This document shows, piece after piece, positions 7,742 to 20,000 of a stretch of DNA of 64,000 nucleotides (position 1 is its first letter; each line of letters starts with the position of its first letter). The translations under genes and the position numbers were made by a program. The notes below the pieces were generated by a model. It did no database searches and was not told where the DNA came from. It worked only from the letters and a program-made list of their open reading frames with translations. This stretch comes from Branchiostoma floridae (Eukaryota; Chordata; Leptocardii; Amphioxiformes; Branchiostomatidae): positions 16,376,283 to 16,440,282 of the forward strand of contig NC_049987.1 in NCBI RefSeq assembly GCF_000003815.2. Reading direction: 5' to 3'.

Positions 7742-10696
7742 TTAAGAAGTATCTTTGTACTTCTTAAAACGCACTAGAACAGGGCGACATGCTACTGTAT
7801 CAGATTTCTTCCCAGTACGGGCAACCTTAAGAACTAGATCATGTACATTAGATCCCAAAATCGGAGACAACATGTTGCAGACTTTCTCCCTAATGTTTTC
7901 ATTTGGAAACTCTACTATACCATTTAGAATAAAGTCTCTGCATCGAATATTGGTCCCTATTACCTCACTACAATAAAGTAAAATAGGCTTGACTAGGCTG
8001 TTAAACAAATCTAGGGAGAGGGAGATAGACGGATTGTAGTTAGATGCCAATAGAGATTTAAGTTTAAACGATGCGCGAAGGGCTTTTAATCTGATTTGTT
8101 TCGTAGCACGATTGAAAGATCCCGAGGGGGTTATGTCTATTCCAAGATATGTATAAGAGTCTGTGATGTTTATGGTCTGTCCCTGTATTTGGAAAGGGGA
8201 GCGCTGATTTTTGTATGCTCGTCCATTTTTAGAGAAAACCATGACTTTGGTTTTATCCCTGTTGATGGATAGTTTCCACAGGGAGCAATACTTATCTAGT
8301 CATTTGAGACACTCCTTTAGTCCTGTTTCTGATCTGCACAGGAGCACAAGATCGTCTGCCCAGAGCAGGCTGCTTATGGGGGTATCTTTTAGAAATACGG
8401 GATCGGATGATGGTGATGTTAATAAAGTTGGGAGATCATTTACAAAAAGATTAAAAAGAAGCGGACTTAGGTTACAACCTTGGCGTACTCCACGTGCTGA
8501 TTTAAAGTAATTTGACAAACCTTCTGATGTTTTTACACAGAATTCTACATTGGAATACATGGATTTTATCATACTAAAGAACTTTCCACCAATGCCAGAA
8601 GATAAAAGTTTGTAAAATAACCCATTTCTCCAGACTGAATCAAAAGCCTTCCTGAAATCCACAAAACAGGCAATGCCATATAATTTTCTTCCAGGTACAG
8701 ATATATGTTGATCTATTAGAGTTTTTAGAACAAATATGTTATCACTTGTCCTGAAGTCTTTTCGGAAGCCGGACTGAAAAGGAGATAATATGTTTTCGTT
8801 TTCAAGAAAGTGCTGCAATCGTCTGTTTAGTATAAATGTGAATAGTTTTCCAACGCAGCTGGAAATAGCTATCCCTCTGTAATTTGACGGGTTTGAAGTG
8901 ACGCTGCTTTTAAATATTGGGACTAAAATGCTTTTACTCCATACTTGTGGGAAATTGCCGCACTGAAGGATGACATTGAATAGTTTTTTTAGCGGTGGGA
9001 TAAGTTTTGTGTCTCCATATTTCAGCATCTCATTGAGAATCGAATCAATACCACATGCTTTGTTGTTTTTCAGATTTCGTAAGCCATTCTTTACTTCCTC
9101 TTCGGTGATTTCGAAATCTAAGGGGTTTCCCGTTTGGTTTTCAAGATTATTGATGATGTTGTCTGTTTGTTTCTTATTGTTTCGGTCTATTGTGGTCCTA
9201 TTGTTCATTCTATTGAGAAGTTGATGCATTTCTTGTATTACATGTTGATGAAAGTCTTTGTCAGATGTGTCGTTTTCCGCTAAATTGTTTAGATTTTTAA
9301 AGTGAGTTCTCCAGGCTTCGTGAGTTATGCTGTCATCTTCCTGTTGTTTATCAGTGTCATTTAGTTGTTGCTGTTTCATTTCTCTCCAAAATTGTTGTGG
9401 GTTTACTTTGCTAAGTTTGCTAAGATTAGTCCATTGCCTCTCTTTAAAGAGTCTTTTTTCTGTTTTTAGTTTTTTCTTATATAATTTAAGGTTACAGAAA
9501 TATGCATGGCGGATGTCGAGTCTCCATGGACATCTAGAGAACTGAGCAGCCAGTTGGTTTACTTTACGTTTGAGTGAAAAACAAGATGATGTGAACCATG
9601 GTTTGCTTTTCTTTTTCTTATTTTTCCTGTAAACAATCTTCCGGAGAGATTTATCGGCCACATCAGTAATAATATTTGTAATTTCTTTTACAGCATTGTC
9701 CACATTTGGGAAAGGGTTATTCATAAATTTTTATAAGTTTGATAATGTCGAGGGCGCTAGTAGTGCTTCAGTGAATTTTGCATGAGAATCCTCGTCCCAT
9801 ATGTATTTTGTTGGTAATGGGTTCGCCGGGGCATTTTCTTGTTTCACATAAGGAGAGTAGTTTGTGGATATGGAACATGACAATGAACAATGGTCAGAAA
9901 ACACGGAGAGGTCATTTACTTTTAAATATTGAATTTTGGAGAGGAATTCTGAATTTACCATATAATAGTATACCAGACTTGAACCATTGTATTTGTGACA
10001 TGTCAGTTTTCCTGTTAGATCACCCGGTACCGGTACCCGTCCATTTAAAATCACGAGGTTGGCTGCAGAGCAAAGGTCTAGGAGTTGGTTGCCATATCTG
10101 TTTACTCCTTTGTCACAGCTGGACCTAGCCTGTATATCTTCTCTTACATCTAAAAATTCATGGCTCAAACAATCGTCGTGGATAAAAGATTTCTAATGGG
10201 ATACTGTCCTGGCATCTCGTAGATCACCTAAGAGTAATACGTCTCCTTGATTTGAAAAATTTGATATATCTTCTTGTAAAGTTTCAAAGACTAGGTTGTT
10301 TTCCATTTTGATAGATGAAGAATTTCCAGGGGAGAAATAGGCACATCCGACATACAAATCTCGCTCCANNNNNNNNNNNNNNNNNNNNNNNNNNNNNNNN
10401 NNNNNNNNNNNNNNNNNNNNNNNNNNNNNNNNNNNNNNNNNNNNNNNNNNNNNNNNNNNNNNNNNNNNNNNNNNNNNNNNNNNNNNNCTGGATGATTTCT
10501 TAGCACTTCTATCACTTCTATAAAAACTAAATGAATCTATTCTAAATTCTTTTCCCCTGGCTTAAGCCAGGTTTCTTGCAAGCAAATAAAATAAAAATCA
10601 GCTAAGTGGGAAACAAGATCTTCGTCTTGGCATTTTCGCCTAAGGCCGCCTTGGATTCCAAGAACCGAATTTCAAAGCAACCTTCTGAATTGTCAT
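7742..10696 (-). pseudogene. LINE ORF2: APE endonuclease + reverse transcriptase, degenerate
   Basis: Reading from ATG at 10696 towards lower coordinates. The endonuclease part includes LQETWL, DLYVGCAYFSPGNSS, LLGDL followed by DAR, and FSDHCSL. The reverse transcriptase has NNKACGIDSI, NYRGIAISS, FVDFRKAFDS, GVRQGCNLSPLLF and the catalytic LLWADDLVLL, ending with YTYLGIDIT and LVKPILLYCSE. Damage includes a short deletion near 10655, in-frame stops near 10190, at 9731-9733 and near 8300, and an N gap at 10369-10487. These domains in this order define a non-LTR element of the APE type (L2/CR1/Crack-like group; clade not resolved). Beyond LLYCSE the frame passes into an ORF1-like RNA-binding segment (see 7745-7945). 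The element is dead. Confidence 0.88.
7745..7945 (-). other. ORF1-type RNA-binding segment fused behind the reverse transcriptase
   Basis: After the reverse transcriptase tail the same open frame continues with FILNGIVEFPNENIREKV, then KVARTGKK and RPVLVRFKKYKD. In many LINE ORF1 proteins this wording (I-x-G-I-x-E, EN...V, R-x-G-K-K, RPxxVRFxxY) marks the RNA-binding region that precedes the C-terminus. It is not expected after an RT. The most likely origin is recombination or template switching between two retroelements. Confidence 0.5.
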
Positions 10697-11774
10697 AATA
10701 GTGTTACAAAGGGCGAGCTTGGCTTGACTTGACTTTATTAAGATCCACAATTAGCATACAATGGAGTACATTGAAGCTACTCTTCCTGTGGTCTTGCTAC
10801 ATTGTCAGCAGAGTGATTTTCATACATAATAGTGTTGACTAGCTATGGGTAATATGAAATTATGTACCTGTATAGTTCCATGGATGTATAACTACTCACA
10901 GATTGTCCAAAGTCTTCCAATCTATGCATACCATGCTGTCTGACTTTCACTGCTTCAGGAAGTCCGTCAGCATATGTAACAGCTTCTCCACAGTCTGCTG
11001 TTTGTCCCGTGTGTGGTTCCAGTCGGTCCCCTGGTGGCTTGGTGCACGTGCTGGGTTCCTCGGGTACATCTGCGACGGGTCCCGTGGAGTGTTCCAGAGG
11101 GGTGGGGGGTGTTGTCCGGGCCGCATGTAGGGCTGAGTGTTTGGCATCCACTGCGGTCTTCTTGCTGGTTTGGTGCGCTGTCTGGAGTCCATGGCTTCCT
11201 GGTGGTGCCTCAAGGTGCGCTTAACATCAGCCACCATCAACTTGACGCCACCTGCGTCATGTTTGAGGTGGATAGCGTCCCGTGTGTATAGTGAACGGTC
11301 CTGAGAGAGAAGTCTGTGTCTGATGTAGATGAGTTTGTTGTCTTCAAGGCAGGACTGTTCGACGGAGTTGTTGTAGGTGGCTATGTTTTTGTTGAGGGTG
11401 GACTGCATGTTTGTTCCTCTCGGTAGGACTTGTGATAGGGCGATCTTTGCGTTGGGTTAAGACTTCTTTATACAGTTAATCAATTTGTGCGTTTGTTCAA
11501 TACAGATGTCGACGCTGTCGGTTCGGTGTTTCGTGTTATCCATGTCGTTCGATGCCACGCGAATGATGACTAGTTCAGTGTTTTTGTCGGGGAACATGGC
11601 AGCGTTTTCCGAGGCTTTGCGGAGTGTGGTTGATTTTGTTATGGTCGAGCTTTTGTGTTTGAACATTATCGTGGGGTCAACTTCATTCCATAGAGAGTCA
11701 GCGAGAACCCTCACCTGCGTCGTCGCGTTCACCGATGTTTGTGTTGTCGGGGCTACCGGGGATTGTGTGCCGGG

Positions 11775-11898
11775 AACTGCTGGCGGGGTTGCTGGTGGCT
11801 GGGTGTCGGTAGTTACCGGTGCCTCGCTGCTTGTGGAACTGCTGGCGGGGTTGCTGGTGGCTGGGTGTCGGTAGTTACCGGTGCCTCGCTGCTTGTGG
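11775..11898. repeat. 62-bp tandem duplication inside LINE ORF1
   Basis: Two adjacent copies of a 62-base unit beginning AACTGCTGGCGGGGTTGCTG. Because 62 is not a multiple of three, it shifts the minus-strand frame between the coiled coil and the esterase-like domain. Removing one copy restores an open frame across the junction. Confidence 0.85.
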
Positions 11899-13113
11899 CT
11901 CTCGGGGCACGTGGCTGTGTATTGGCGGTTGATGGGGCCTCAGAGTCCGGGGATGTCGGTGTCTGCACGGCGGTAGAAGAGTTCGGGTGTTCTAGGCCAG
12001 AAACCACTTCCGCGTAGAGGCGCTGGATTCTGGAATCGTTCTGTTGAGAGTTGCCGTGTGCGCGACTGGTCGTCGTACTGACAGATTGAGGTTGATTTAA
12101 CAGTAGTGTTAGCTGGGCTTGTAAAGCTTCCTGGTCAGCTTTTTGAGAAGAGATCGTTTGGGCCAGATCTTTGGAGATTTCGCGTTGTCGCTCTAGCTTT
12201 GTGTTCAGATCTTGAATCTGTCGAGCCTGTTTCTCCACCTCTTTCTTTCTGTTTTGAACATTAGCCTTCAGGTCATTGATACACTTCTCTTGATTGTCCA
12301 TCGTGACCTTATTGCTGAAGACAAGCGACTTTAAGTCGTTCAGTTCGTCCACTAGGGATGTGTACAGGGTCTCGTGTACCGAGTTGCACTTTTCACTTGT
12401 TGACTTGTCTTGGGGGTCGTCTGTTGGCAGCGCGCGCCGAGAACGGCTTCCATGTTGTGACTTTCCCTCTTTGTTTTTTCCAGTAGAGTTGCGAACTTTT
12501 GAAAGTGGAGTTAAAATGATGTTCTCGAGACCTCCCAACACCTTACGGAAAGTGGGCGATGTGACCAGCGATTTGGGAGTTGTGTCATTTTTTTTCTGAC
12601 GGATTTTCTTTCTCTAGGGTCAGGTCTACCGTCACAGGCGGAGTCGTAGTTGGCTCTGTGTTGGTTTCAGTCGCAGTAATGGCGGACGCCTCATCTTGTA
12701 AATTGGTCTCCATTGTTTCAAGGTTGTTGTCTATTGTTTCAGTTCTCTCTGCTGTCAGATCGTCATTGTCATGTCCGCCATCTTGGGCGTCGCAGGATGC
12801 GCCAGTTGGCCTATTGTTAACGATTTCTTTCGCTCGTGGAAAGATTTCTCTAGTGTACCAGTTTGATCCATTGCCGTGTATGAGGATTGTGCCGGTGTTG
12901 CGATTTTGACGTTGTCTCCGGTCTCGGTGGGTTCAGTGACGGATAACTGTGGGCCCTTCCAGGTGAACTTGTAGCCGGTTTGTTTTCCAAACGACTCGTT
13001 GAGTAATTGGCTTTGGTAGCGTCTATCCACTCTGGTACACGATCTTTGGAGGTACGGAACTTTAAACTGCATATACCTTCGATTTGTTGGCGTCTTTGCC
13101 TGTGGCAAAACTA

Positions 13114-14848
13114 CCGAAGTCACGGGTTCCTCTCTCAGCACTCGGTGTCTAGTGCGGAAGGGGCCTTCCGCACTAGACGTCTAGTGCCGAAGATACGTCC
13201 GCACTAGGTGCCCAGTGGTGAGACGACTTCAGCACTCGAAAACCCCGAATCACCACTAGAAACCGAGTGCTGAGACTACTTCCGCACTAGAAAACGAGTG
13301 ACGACAAACGTTCCGCACTAGAAAACGAGTGACGACAAACATTCCGCACAGGAAAACCAGTGACGACAAATACTCCGCACAGGAATTTGAACCGAGTGCT
13401 GACAGCTACTCCTCCGTTACGTTATTTACAGTTCCGGGCCAAAGGGTAAAATTGAATATGGCATTGGTCGATACCATTGTGGTCGAAAGAAGGGGTACCT
13501 TATACATTTTATCTTCATACAACGTAAAGAAGATGACGATATGTTGTAATTCCTAGTAATGTATTCTATATGTATTTCTGTAGAACTATGTTCATCGCCT
13601 TGTCAATGAGAGGTAACGTTACAGTTCCGGGTCAAAGGTACACATCAGTGGTTGCCATGATACGATCGCCGTCGAAAGAAGGGGACATGCCTTATCTTCG
13701 TATGTCAGTATATAACGTCCTTGGTCAGATATTGACCAACAATATTGAAGTCGACGATATTTGTAATTTCTTGAAACATTCTTTATTAAAGTATTACTGT
13801 AGAACGTAAGTGCCTTAAATAAAACCATTGTTGCACAAGTTGTCTTACTATTGCAACCAACCCAACAACATTTAATCAAGGACGATATATCAGCTGATGT
13901 AACGTCCCTGATTTAATCTACAAGCGTCTAAAGGACATTCATTTCCAGAGCTTTCTAATCAACACTTATAACGATAAAAATGGCACAACTGTCAAAAGCA
14001 AACTCAGAACGCACATGCTATTAAAATCATACAATAAAGAAAAGTATTTCAAAACAAAAATACAGTCGCTAAACCAATCGTATTTTCAATCTCGATCAAC
14101 GTCTGATTTGAAAGCTGGAAGTATTTCTGTAGCAACGAATGATTCGCAACGGCAGGTTCTTATTCTCGCGGACGATAGTTTGCAGATAACATTACGTATT
14201 AAAGGTGATACAAAACTACTCCAAAAAGGGCTATATCTATCACAAATCTTGAAGAAATAACGTTTGCAGATCACATCACGTATTAAAGGTGGTACACAAA
14301 TGCCATGATACATAAAAGAAGTGTAACAAAACGTTCACCTTGAGCCTGAGAAAGCTGCGTATGGGAGGACACGAGAACTGGAAACCCAGTGCTGTCGGTC
14401 TTAAAATGATAGTAGCACTCGGCTTCTAGTGCCGAAGTGGTCTTAGCACTCGGCTTCTAGTGCCGAAAAGTCACCGAGCACTAGAAATCCCAGTGCGGAA
14501 CCCGTGACTTAGGTAGATCGGCACTCGGTTATCCAGTGCTCAATGACCTCCGCACTGGGTAACCAGTGCTGAACGACCTTTGAACCACCCTTCCGCACTA
14601 GAAACCGAGTGCTGAGCGGAGTTCGGCACTAGAAACCGAGTGCTGGGCGGAGTTCGGCACTAGAAACCGAGTGCTGGGCGGAGTTCGGCACTAGAAACCG
14701 AGTGCTGGGCGGAGTTCGGCACTGGAATTCCAGTGCTGACGGGTCTTCAGCACTCGAATAAAGCCGTTCCGCACTGGGCCCCGAGTGCCGACGCCATTTT
14801 CTCCACGAATTCCGCACTGGGCGCCCAGTGCGGAACCCGTGACTTCGG
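13114..14848. mobile_element. TA-flanked foldback element built of GCACT...AGTGC hairpins
   Basis: The ends are inverted copies of CCGAAGTCACGGGTTCC, each followed outward by TA (13112-13113 and 14849-14850), the target duplication expected of Tc1/mariner-type insertion. Inside both ends lie tandem units of about 31 bases in which GCACTAGAAACCGAGTGC and relatives form short stem-loops; four nearly identical copies occupy 14596-14720. The interior (13390-14340) holds two direct copies starting ACAGTTCCGGG (13429 and 13621) and no recognised transposase, so the element is probably non-autonomous. It split the LINE ORF1. Confidence 0.7.
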
Positions 14849-15039
14849 TATACTTGCGCGTCTGTGTGATCTTCGATGATGGTTTCAAACTCGGAGATGT
14901 TCTTTGCCGATATCGATGTGTTCCACGCCTTGGTCTTGGTGTTGCCGGACCTTGTCCTGTATCGCTTTGTCTCCGGCTCAGGCGTTCCGCTGTCTCTGCT
15001 TGTTTCACGTCCCATGATTAAACGATGCAACGAAATATC

Positions 15040-15573
15040 GCTAGAACTGATATATAGTAAATACTTGAGAACTCTAATCAATATAAGATGTATGAAAAAA
15101 CTCTGCTACACAAGCAACCGCTCTGAAATACACTTACAGGCGGAGCACAAGTGACGCGCGTCCTGTCGTGGCCGCCATCTTGAAGGTACAACCAGTGGCG
15201 CGGAATAGTTGCTCCCGGCTAAACCTACTGGTTCTCATGTCGTCCTTCTGTGTATTGCTGACTGAATGAATGAAGACCTTTATTGTACAGACATACCCAC
15301 TGGGTTCAGTACAGGTCACAAAAGATACATGAAATATATACAATGAATCTACAATACTCAAGAATAGTATTCTAGTACGTTCATCGGATGCACTGTTATG
15401 CTCTCTACTTCGACCACTCGTTTGAAATGATGAGTTTTTGAAGTTAAGATATATTTTAGTCACAAAAATGTATATCATTGCTTCTTACACCATCATGCGA
15501 AAGTTAAAAAAATGATACTTTCGTACTGGAGATAGGTAAAGAGACAATTTAGAATGAGACAGTGTATTTTCTA
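15040..15573. other. Intergenic stretch with a retroelement-tail-like motif
   Basis: At 15250-15320 the sequence GAATGAAGACCTTTATTGTA and CATACCCACTGGGTTCAGTA resembles the minus-strand 3' end of a LINE or SINE. Nothing else recognisable. Confidence 0.35.
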
Positions 15574-16268
15574 GAGTCCATTCCAAGACACCATGCGGAT
15601 GTTTGTTGCCATTGTTTAGAATTGATTTTTAAGTTTTGTAATTATATGTCTAGGACATTTGATACTTCAGAAATAGTTTTAACACTGTTTTAACTTTATA
15701 AATATTTCCCTGGTCCTGTAAACTTTGGAAATATTCATGGTGTGGAATTGGATACTACTAATGGTTTCTAAATAATGATAACAGCATTCTACCATTATTT
15801 ACCATTTTCTACCATTTTTTGTAAATGGTTCAGTGGGCTGGGAAGATAGCAATTCACACATCCTTGCTAAGTATGGTAGGGTGCCATGCAACAATAGCCC
15901 ACCACAAAGGACCCACCAGTTCCCGGCAGTAAAATCTAAAAATATACAGATGCAACAATAGGGCTTACTTTTATGGGGGCAATAAACTAATTTTACCATT
16001 TGACAAAGTTTACAAATATTTGTAAATATTTTTGGATGTGAAATAATCACACAGAGGTTTCACAATTATTCTAAATAAATATATTTTTGCACAGCTACTT
16101 TCAAAATGTTTCTAAATTATTCAAAGGAATTCAAATAGATGAGTATTTTCTTAGTGAATTTTTTGAAAAGAATTTAATTATTGTGGCTCAGATATTCTTT
16201 TATCCAAAATAATTCAGACTTATTATAAATTTCGCCTAAAAACCCTCATGGTGTCTTGGAATAGACTC
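15574..16268. mobile_element. TA-flanked MITE (Tc1/mariner-type)
   Basis: Inverted ends GAGTCCATTCCAAGACACCA (15574) and its near complement ending at 16268, flanked by TA on both sides (15572-15573, 16269-16270). The 695-base AT-rich interior has no coding capacity. The TA duplication and paired ends fit a non-autonomous Tc1/mariner relative. Confidence 0.7.
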
Positions 16269-16270
16269 TA

Positions 16271-17077
16271 TTGTTACATGGGAATCAAAATTTGGAAAGT
16301 ACTGTTTTGAATTGGGGCAACGTTGGCNNNNNNNNNNNNNNNNNNNNNNNNNNNNNNNNNNNNNNNNNNNNNNNNNNNNNNNNNNNNNNNNNNNNNNNNN
16401 NNNNNNNNNNNNNNNNNNNNNNNNNNNTCTTTGGCACATTTTGAGAAAAGATGAAAGACTGCTGTTTTAAACATGTTTCTTTCATCCTGTTGCGCTTAGC
16501 TCGTATGGGTATTGGTAGTGATAAGGGGGTCTATTCTTGATAATATGACTTTTGTACACTCCTTTTCACTGTGAGAATCAAAGACATGGAGTCAAAATCT
16601 GACTATTGAAAATACAATTAATGATACAACTGGTAAAACACTATACATGAAAATTACAGCCTTAGAAATTAAGATTATTCAAAATACAAAAAGTATTCAA
16701 AATACTATTGACATGATTTACAACAATAAGATAGTCACAGCATTTAATTGCTTCCTAATCTTGAACATTTCACATTGGCGGTCGATACAATACATGAACA
16801 TTTAACAGATTTAAAAATTTGATGGGATTTTCATTTACATATCAACTAAATAGAATGCACCTTGTCTACATACTGTTATTCAACAAAGTAGTTAGATAGG
16901 GAATTGGGCTGTTTCTGTAGCGCTCTGTGTGTACTGGTAATGTTACTAGTTGATTGTTTTGTCGCGTTACCCTACCGCTGACGTCTCCTCTTCGCTTGGG
17001 GAGCCTGTGTCGGTACTCGTCTGAGGCGTATGTACAATAATGGTAACTTACTGTTTTTTATTTATTAGTCGTCCAAC
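16271..17077. other. Upstream region of the MACPF gene
   Basis: AT-rich DNA with a 100-N gap at 16328-16427. No TATA box or CpG-rich promoter could be assigned with confidence, and the first coding ATG follows at 17078. A non-coding first exon cannot be excluded, since TTTATTAGTC just before the ATG contains an acceptor-like AG. Confidence 0.4.
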
Positions 17078-20000
17078 ATGAAGAGGATAGTTGGTGTGGG
17101 AGTACCCTTGGTGCTGATCTTGGCCGTCTCCGCGTTCCTAATCCTGACTGCGTCAAAGAAGGACCCATTGTCTGAACCCGGACACCGCGTCATCAAACGG
17201 TCCCTACGTAAGTGTATGACTCCTTACAATCTGGTTGATTGATCATAATGACACCAATCATGACCAGACGTCAATGTTATAAACGGTATTTGAAAATAAG
17301 CCGGTTCATCGTTCGAACTACACATGCGCAACATCAACGATGAACCCTTATAACTTGTAAACAGTCTATTGTAATGCTAGGTACATGTGTGTTTTGTATA
17401 TGACCCTTAACTTTGATGTATTACCCACGGTTTATCTTACTGCGTGTAAATGTCCACAAACCATAAACAGTACATGTATACTTGGTACAAGTAGATTGAT
17501 GGACTAAGTGGCTTATGTATAATTATAATATGGGTAAAACGTATCAAACACGGTTTTCTTTTCGGAATCCAAAGCTCTCATATGCATGTTTTCCATTGAT
17601 ATCTTGCCATATTGCACACGGTGTTCAATGTCATGTATTAACTAGCTCCCAATTCCGATAAGGTGGCGTTATGGCAACACTTTGCACTTGGATTTTTGAG
17701 GGAATAAATACTAATATGTAAGAACGTAATAATTTATAGAGTAGTGTAGAAAACAACTTTTCCTCTCAGTGTTCATGATTATGTTTCTTCACGCCATTGT
17801 CTACTCCAGCATTGCCAGATGAACTCCAAGATGCCATTCGAGCAGCAGCTGCTGAAGACGCCCCTGCTTACGTTAAGGACAAACGCTTCCTCCCGGCCAT
17901 TGCGAACCTTGCTGGAAAACTTTTATGTAAGTATTTTGACCTTGTTACTGGTTTGGTACACAGTACTATGTCTACTGCTGACTTAGGTACCCTCTGTTTT
18001 CAGCATACTCTTAATTATGTCAGGCCAGGCACATGTCAAGGGCTGTAACCACAGTTGATTCCCCCATTGGCACAATCCCTGAAACAAGACATTGTAAAAT
18101 TACTTACCTTTGTTTCAATCTCAAAAACTCATCTCCGCCAGAAAGTCAAAGGCTAATTAGCATGGAATAAATTAAACAGCGTGTCAACCAGCTCAGACTC
18201 TCGTCACAGCCTGGCATGAGAGGATGTGCTATCTGCAAATGTGTATAAGGACAATCTTGCAGTCATTTAAGCTGTCGTCACAAAGCAGGAAAAATAGCCC
18301 TCACCACGAGTCTGGGAGGTCTATGAAGACATTTTCGGTCTGGCCACGATTATTAGGAATAGACCGATGTTAGCACGTCACCCAGCCCCATGGAACATCA
18401 CGGGGTGGATTTTCAGGGAAAACCAAGCTCCATTCTAGGACAATTTTGAAATTTGGCGAACTCAATAAATACGTCTGACTGTCAAGATATTTGTGGAAAT
18501 CCTGGCGTCACCTCTCGATCAGACACAGAGGATGAACTGACCTGAATGCCATTGTCAGTGTAATGTTGTTTCTATCAACGCTGTATCTGATACCAAATGT
18601 TTCTTCTATCTCACCATGTACAGCATCAGGAGGGAGCTTCGATGCAGGAAAACTGACCGACACAATAAATCAACTGGGCGGCATGGAGAACATGGGACCG
18701 GACATCATGGCGCAAAGTGTGAAACAGGAGGCTGAGGTCGAGGCAGAAGTGGAAAAAGAGGTGGCCCAGGAAACGGTCGATAAGATATTTGGAAAAGGTA
18801 AGGCAGAAAAGTCTGATATGCAAATATAAGGAAGCTTTGAAACGTTTGACTCCTCGCGTACATTGATAAGTTGTCATTTAGCTTGTGTTATAAAATCTCT
18901 CTGATCATGCTTGTGAGGGCTTATAGCTTACTAGTACTACCAATTCTACGGAATGCCTTTCGTTTACCATTGTCTTACAGCTGAACATGAAAAGAAAGAA
19001 GATGATGATGATGATGACGGTGGTGACGGCCAGGAGCATGACATAAAGGTGCACCAGAACTGTAACAGTTCTCCTTTTTTGTTTGCAATTTGAAATAGAC
19101 TTGTGTGGTTATTCTCTACTCAGAGAACATGGAAGCACTGTATTGAGAGTCCTATAGTTTAGAGAGTTTAATTGCAGTAATTTCAACGTGTATTATAAAG
19201 GAAAACGGTAGAATTGATTGGGGGAAGTCATCAAAGCTTTTGACGTTGAGTGAAATATGTCGGCAACTTTATTTGAAACCTATTCCTTTCGTGAATTTGT
19301 TAATTGGTTTCTTTTATATATATATGTTCAAGTCACTTGACTTCCAAATGCAACTGTAACAACCGACTGTATTGAAACCACCGTTGATATAATGTACTTT
19401 GTTTTGCAGGCTGAAGTAGACTTCATTGCACAGAAGGGCATGGTTGAGGATGACATGTTCGCTCCACCAGGGATGGAGATGAAAATAGACGTGGAGGAAG
19501 ACCCCGGGTATGTATTTGGTCCGTTATCTTTGCCTACTTACAGATAAAACTACCTGTCAATATGGCACTTGCCCCCCCCCCCCCCCCCAAGTCCTTGTCA
19601 ACATTTCTCGTCTCGGCCATTGTCTCGATTTGCATTACAATGCCCAGAGTACGTTTTGTTTCTGGTTAAAACCTTTGATCTGTTACCCACAATTACAGTT
19701 ACTCGTACACACCTTTCGTCGCGCATGCCTACTCTAAATAGTAAAGGTGCTTATCATAATGTTTAAAAAAGCAATCTGACCATTTACGTTTCTAAGGCAT
19801 ATATTCATGCACGTGTAGATCAGCAGCGGATATATCTTAGTCAGATTCCCCATTTTCATTACATTGGCTACATGTATTTCTATCCAATGGCGATTGTGAG
19901 TAAGCTTTATTTCTCCAATGGCAGGGAGGAAAGCGAACCCGATGAAAGTTCCGAACCAATGGCGTTCTCTTACCCTGTGGGGATGGGTCCTGCTCTGATG

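Larger units (their letters stand above)
10843..15015 (-). pseudogene. LINE ORF1: coiled coil + SGNH/GDSL esterase-like domain, split by an insertion
   Basis: Starts at ATG 15015 (MGRETSRDSG). It is interrupted by an insertion at 13114-14848 and resumes with VVLPQAKTPTNRRYMQFKVP. A charged heptad-rich coiled coil follows (KKEVEKQARQIQDLNTKLER region, about 12150-12350), then a Pro/Thr linker. Next is an SGNH-hydrolase-like domain: VLADSLWNEVDP (block I, GDSL-like but Ala for Gly), IIRVASNDMDN, LSQVLPRGTN and RDAIHLKHDAG (Asp/His block). Frames shift near 12790, at the 62-bp duplication (11775-11898) and near 11430. ORF1 proteins with an esterase domain are known from CR1/Crack-type LINEs, and this one lies directly upstream of ORF2 on the same strand. 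Non-functional. Confidence 0.8.
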
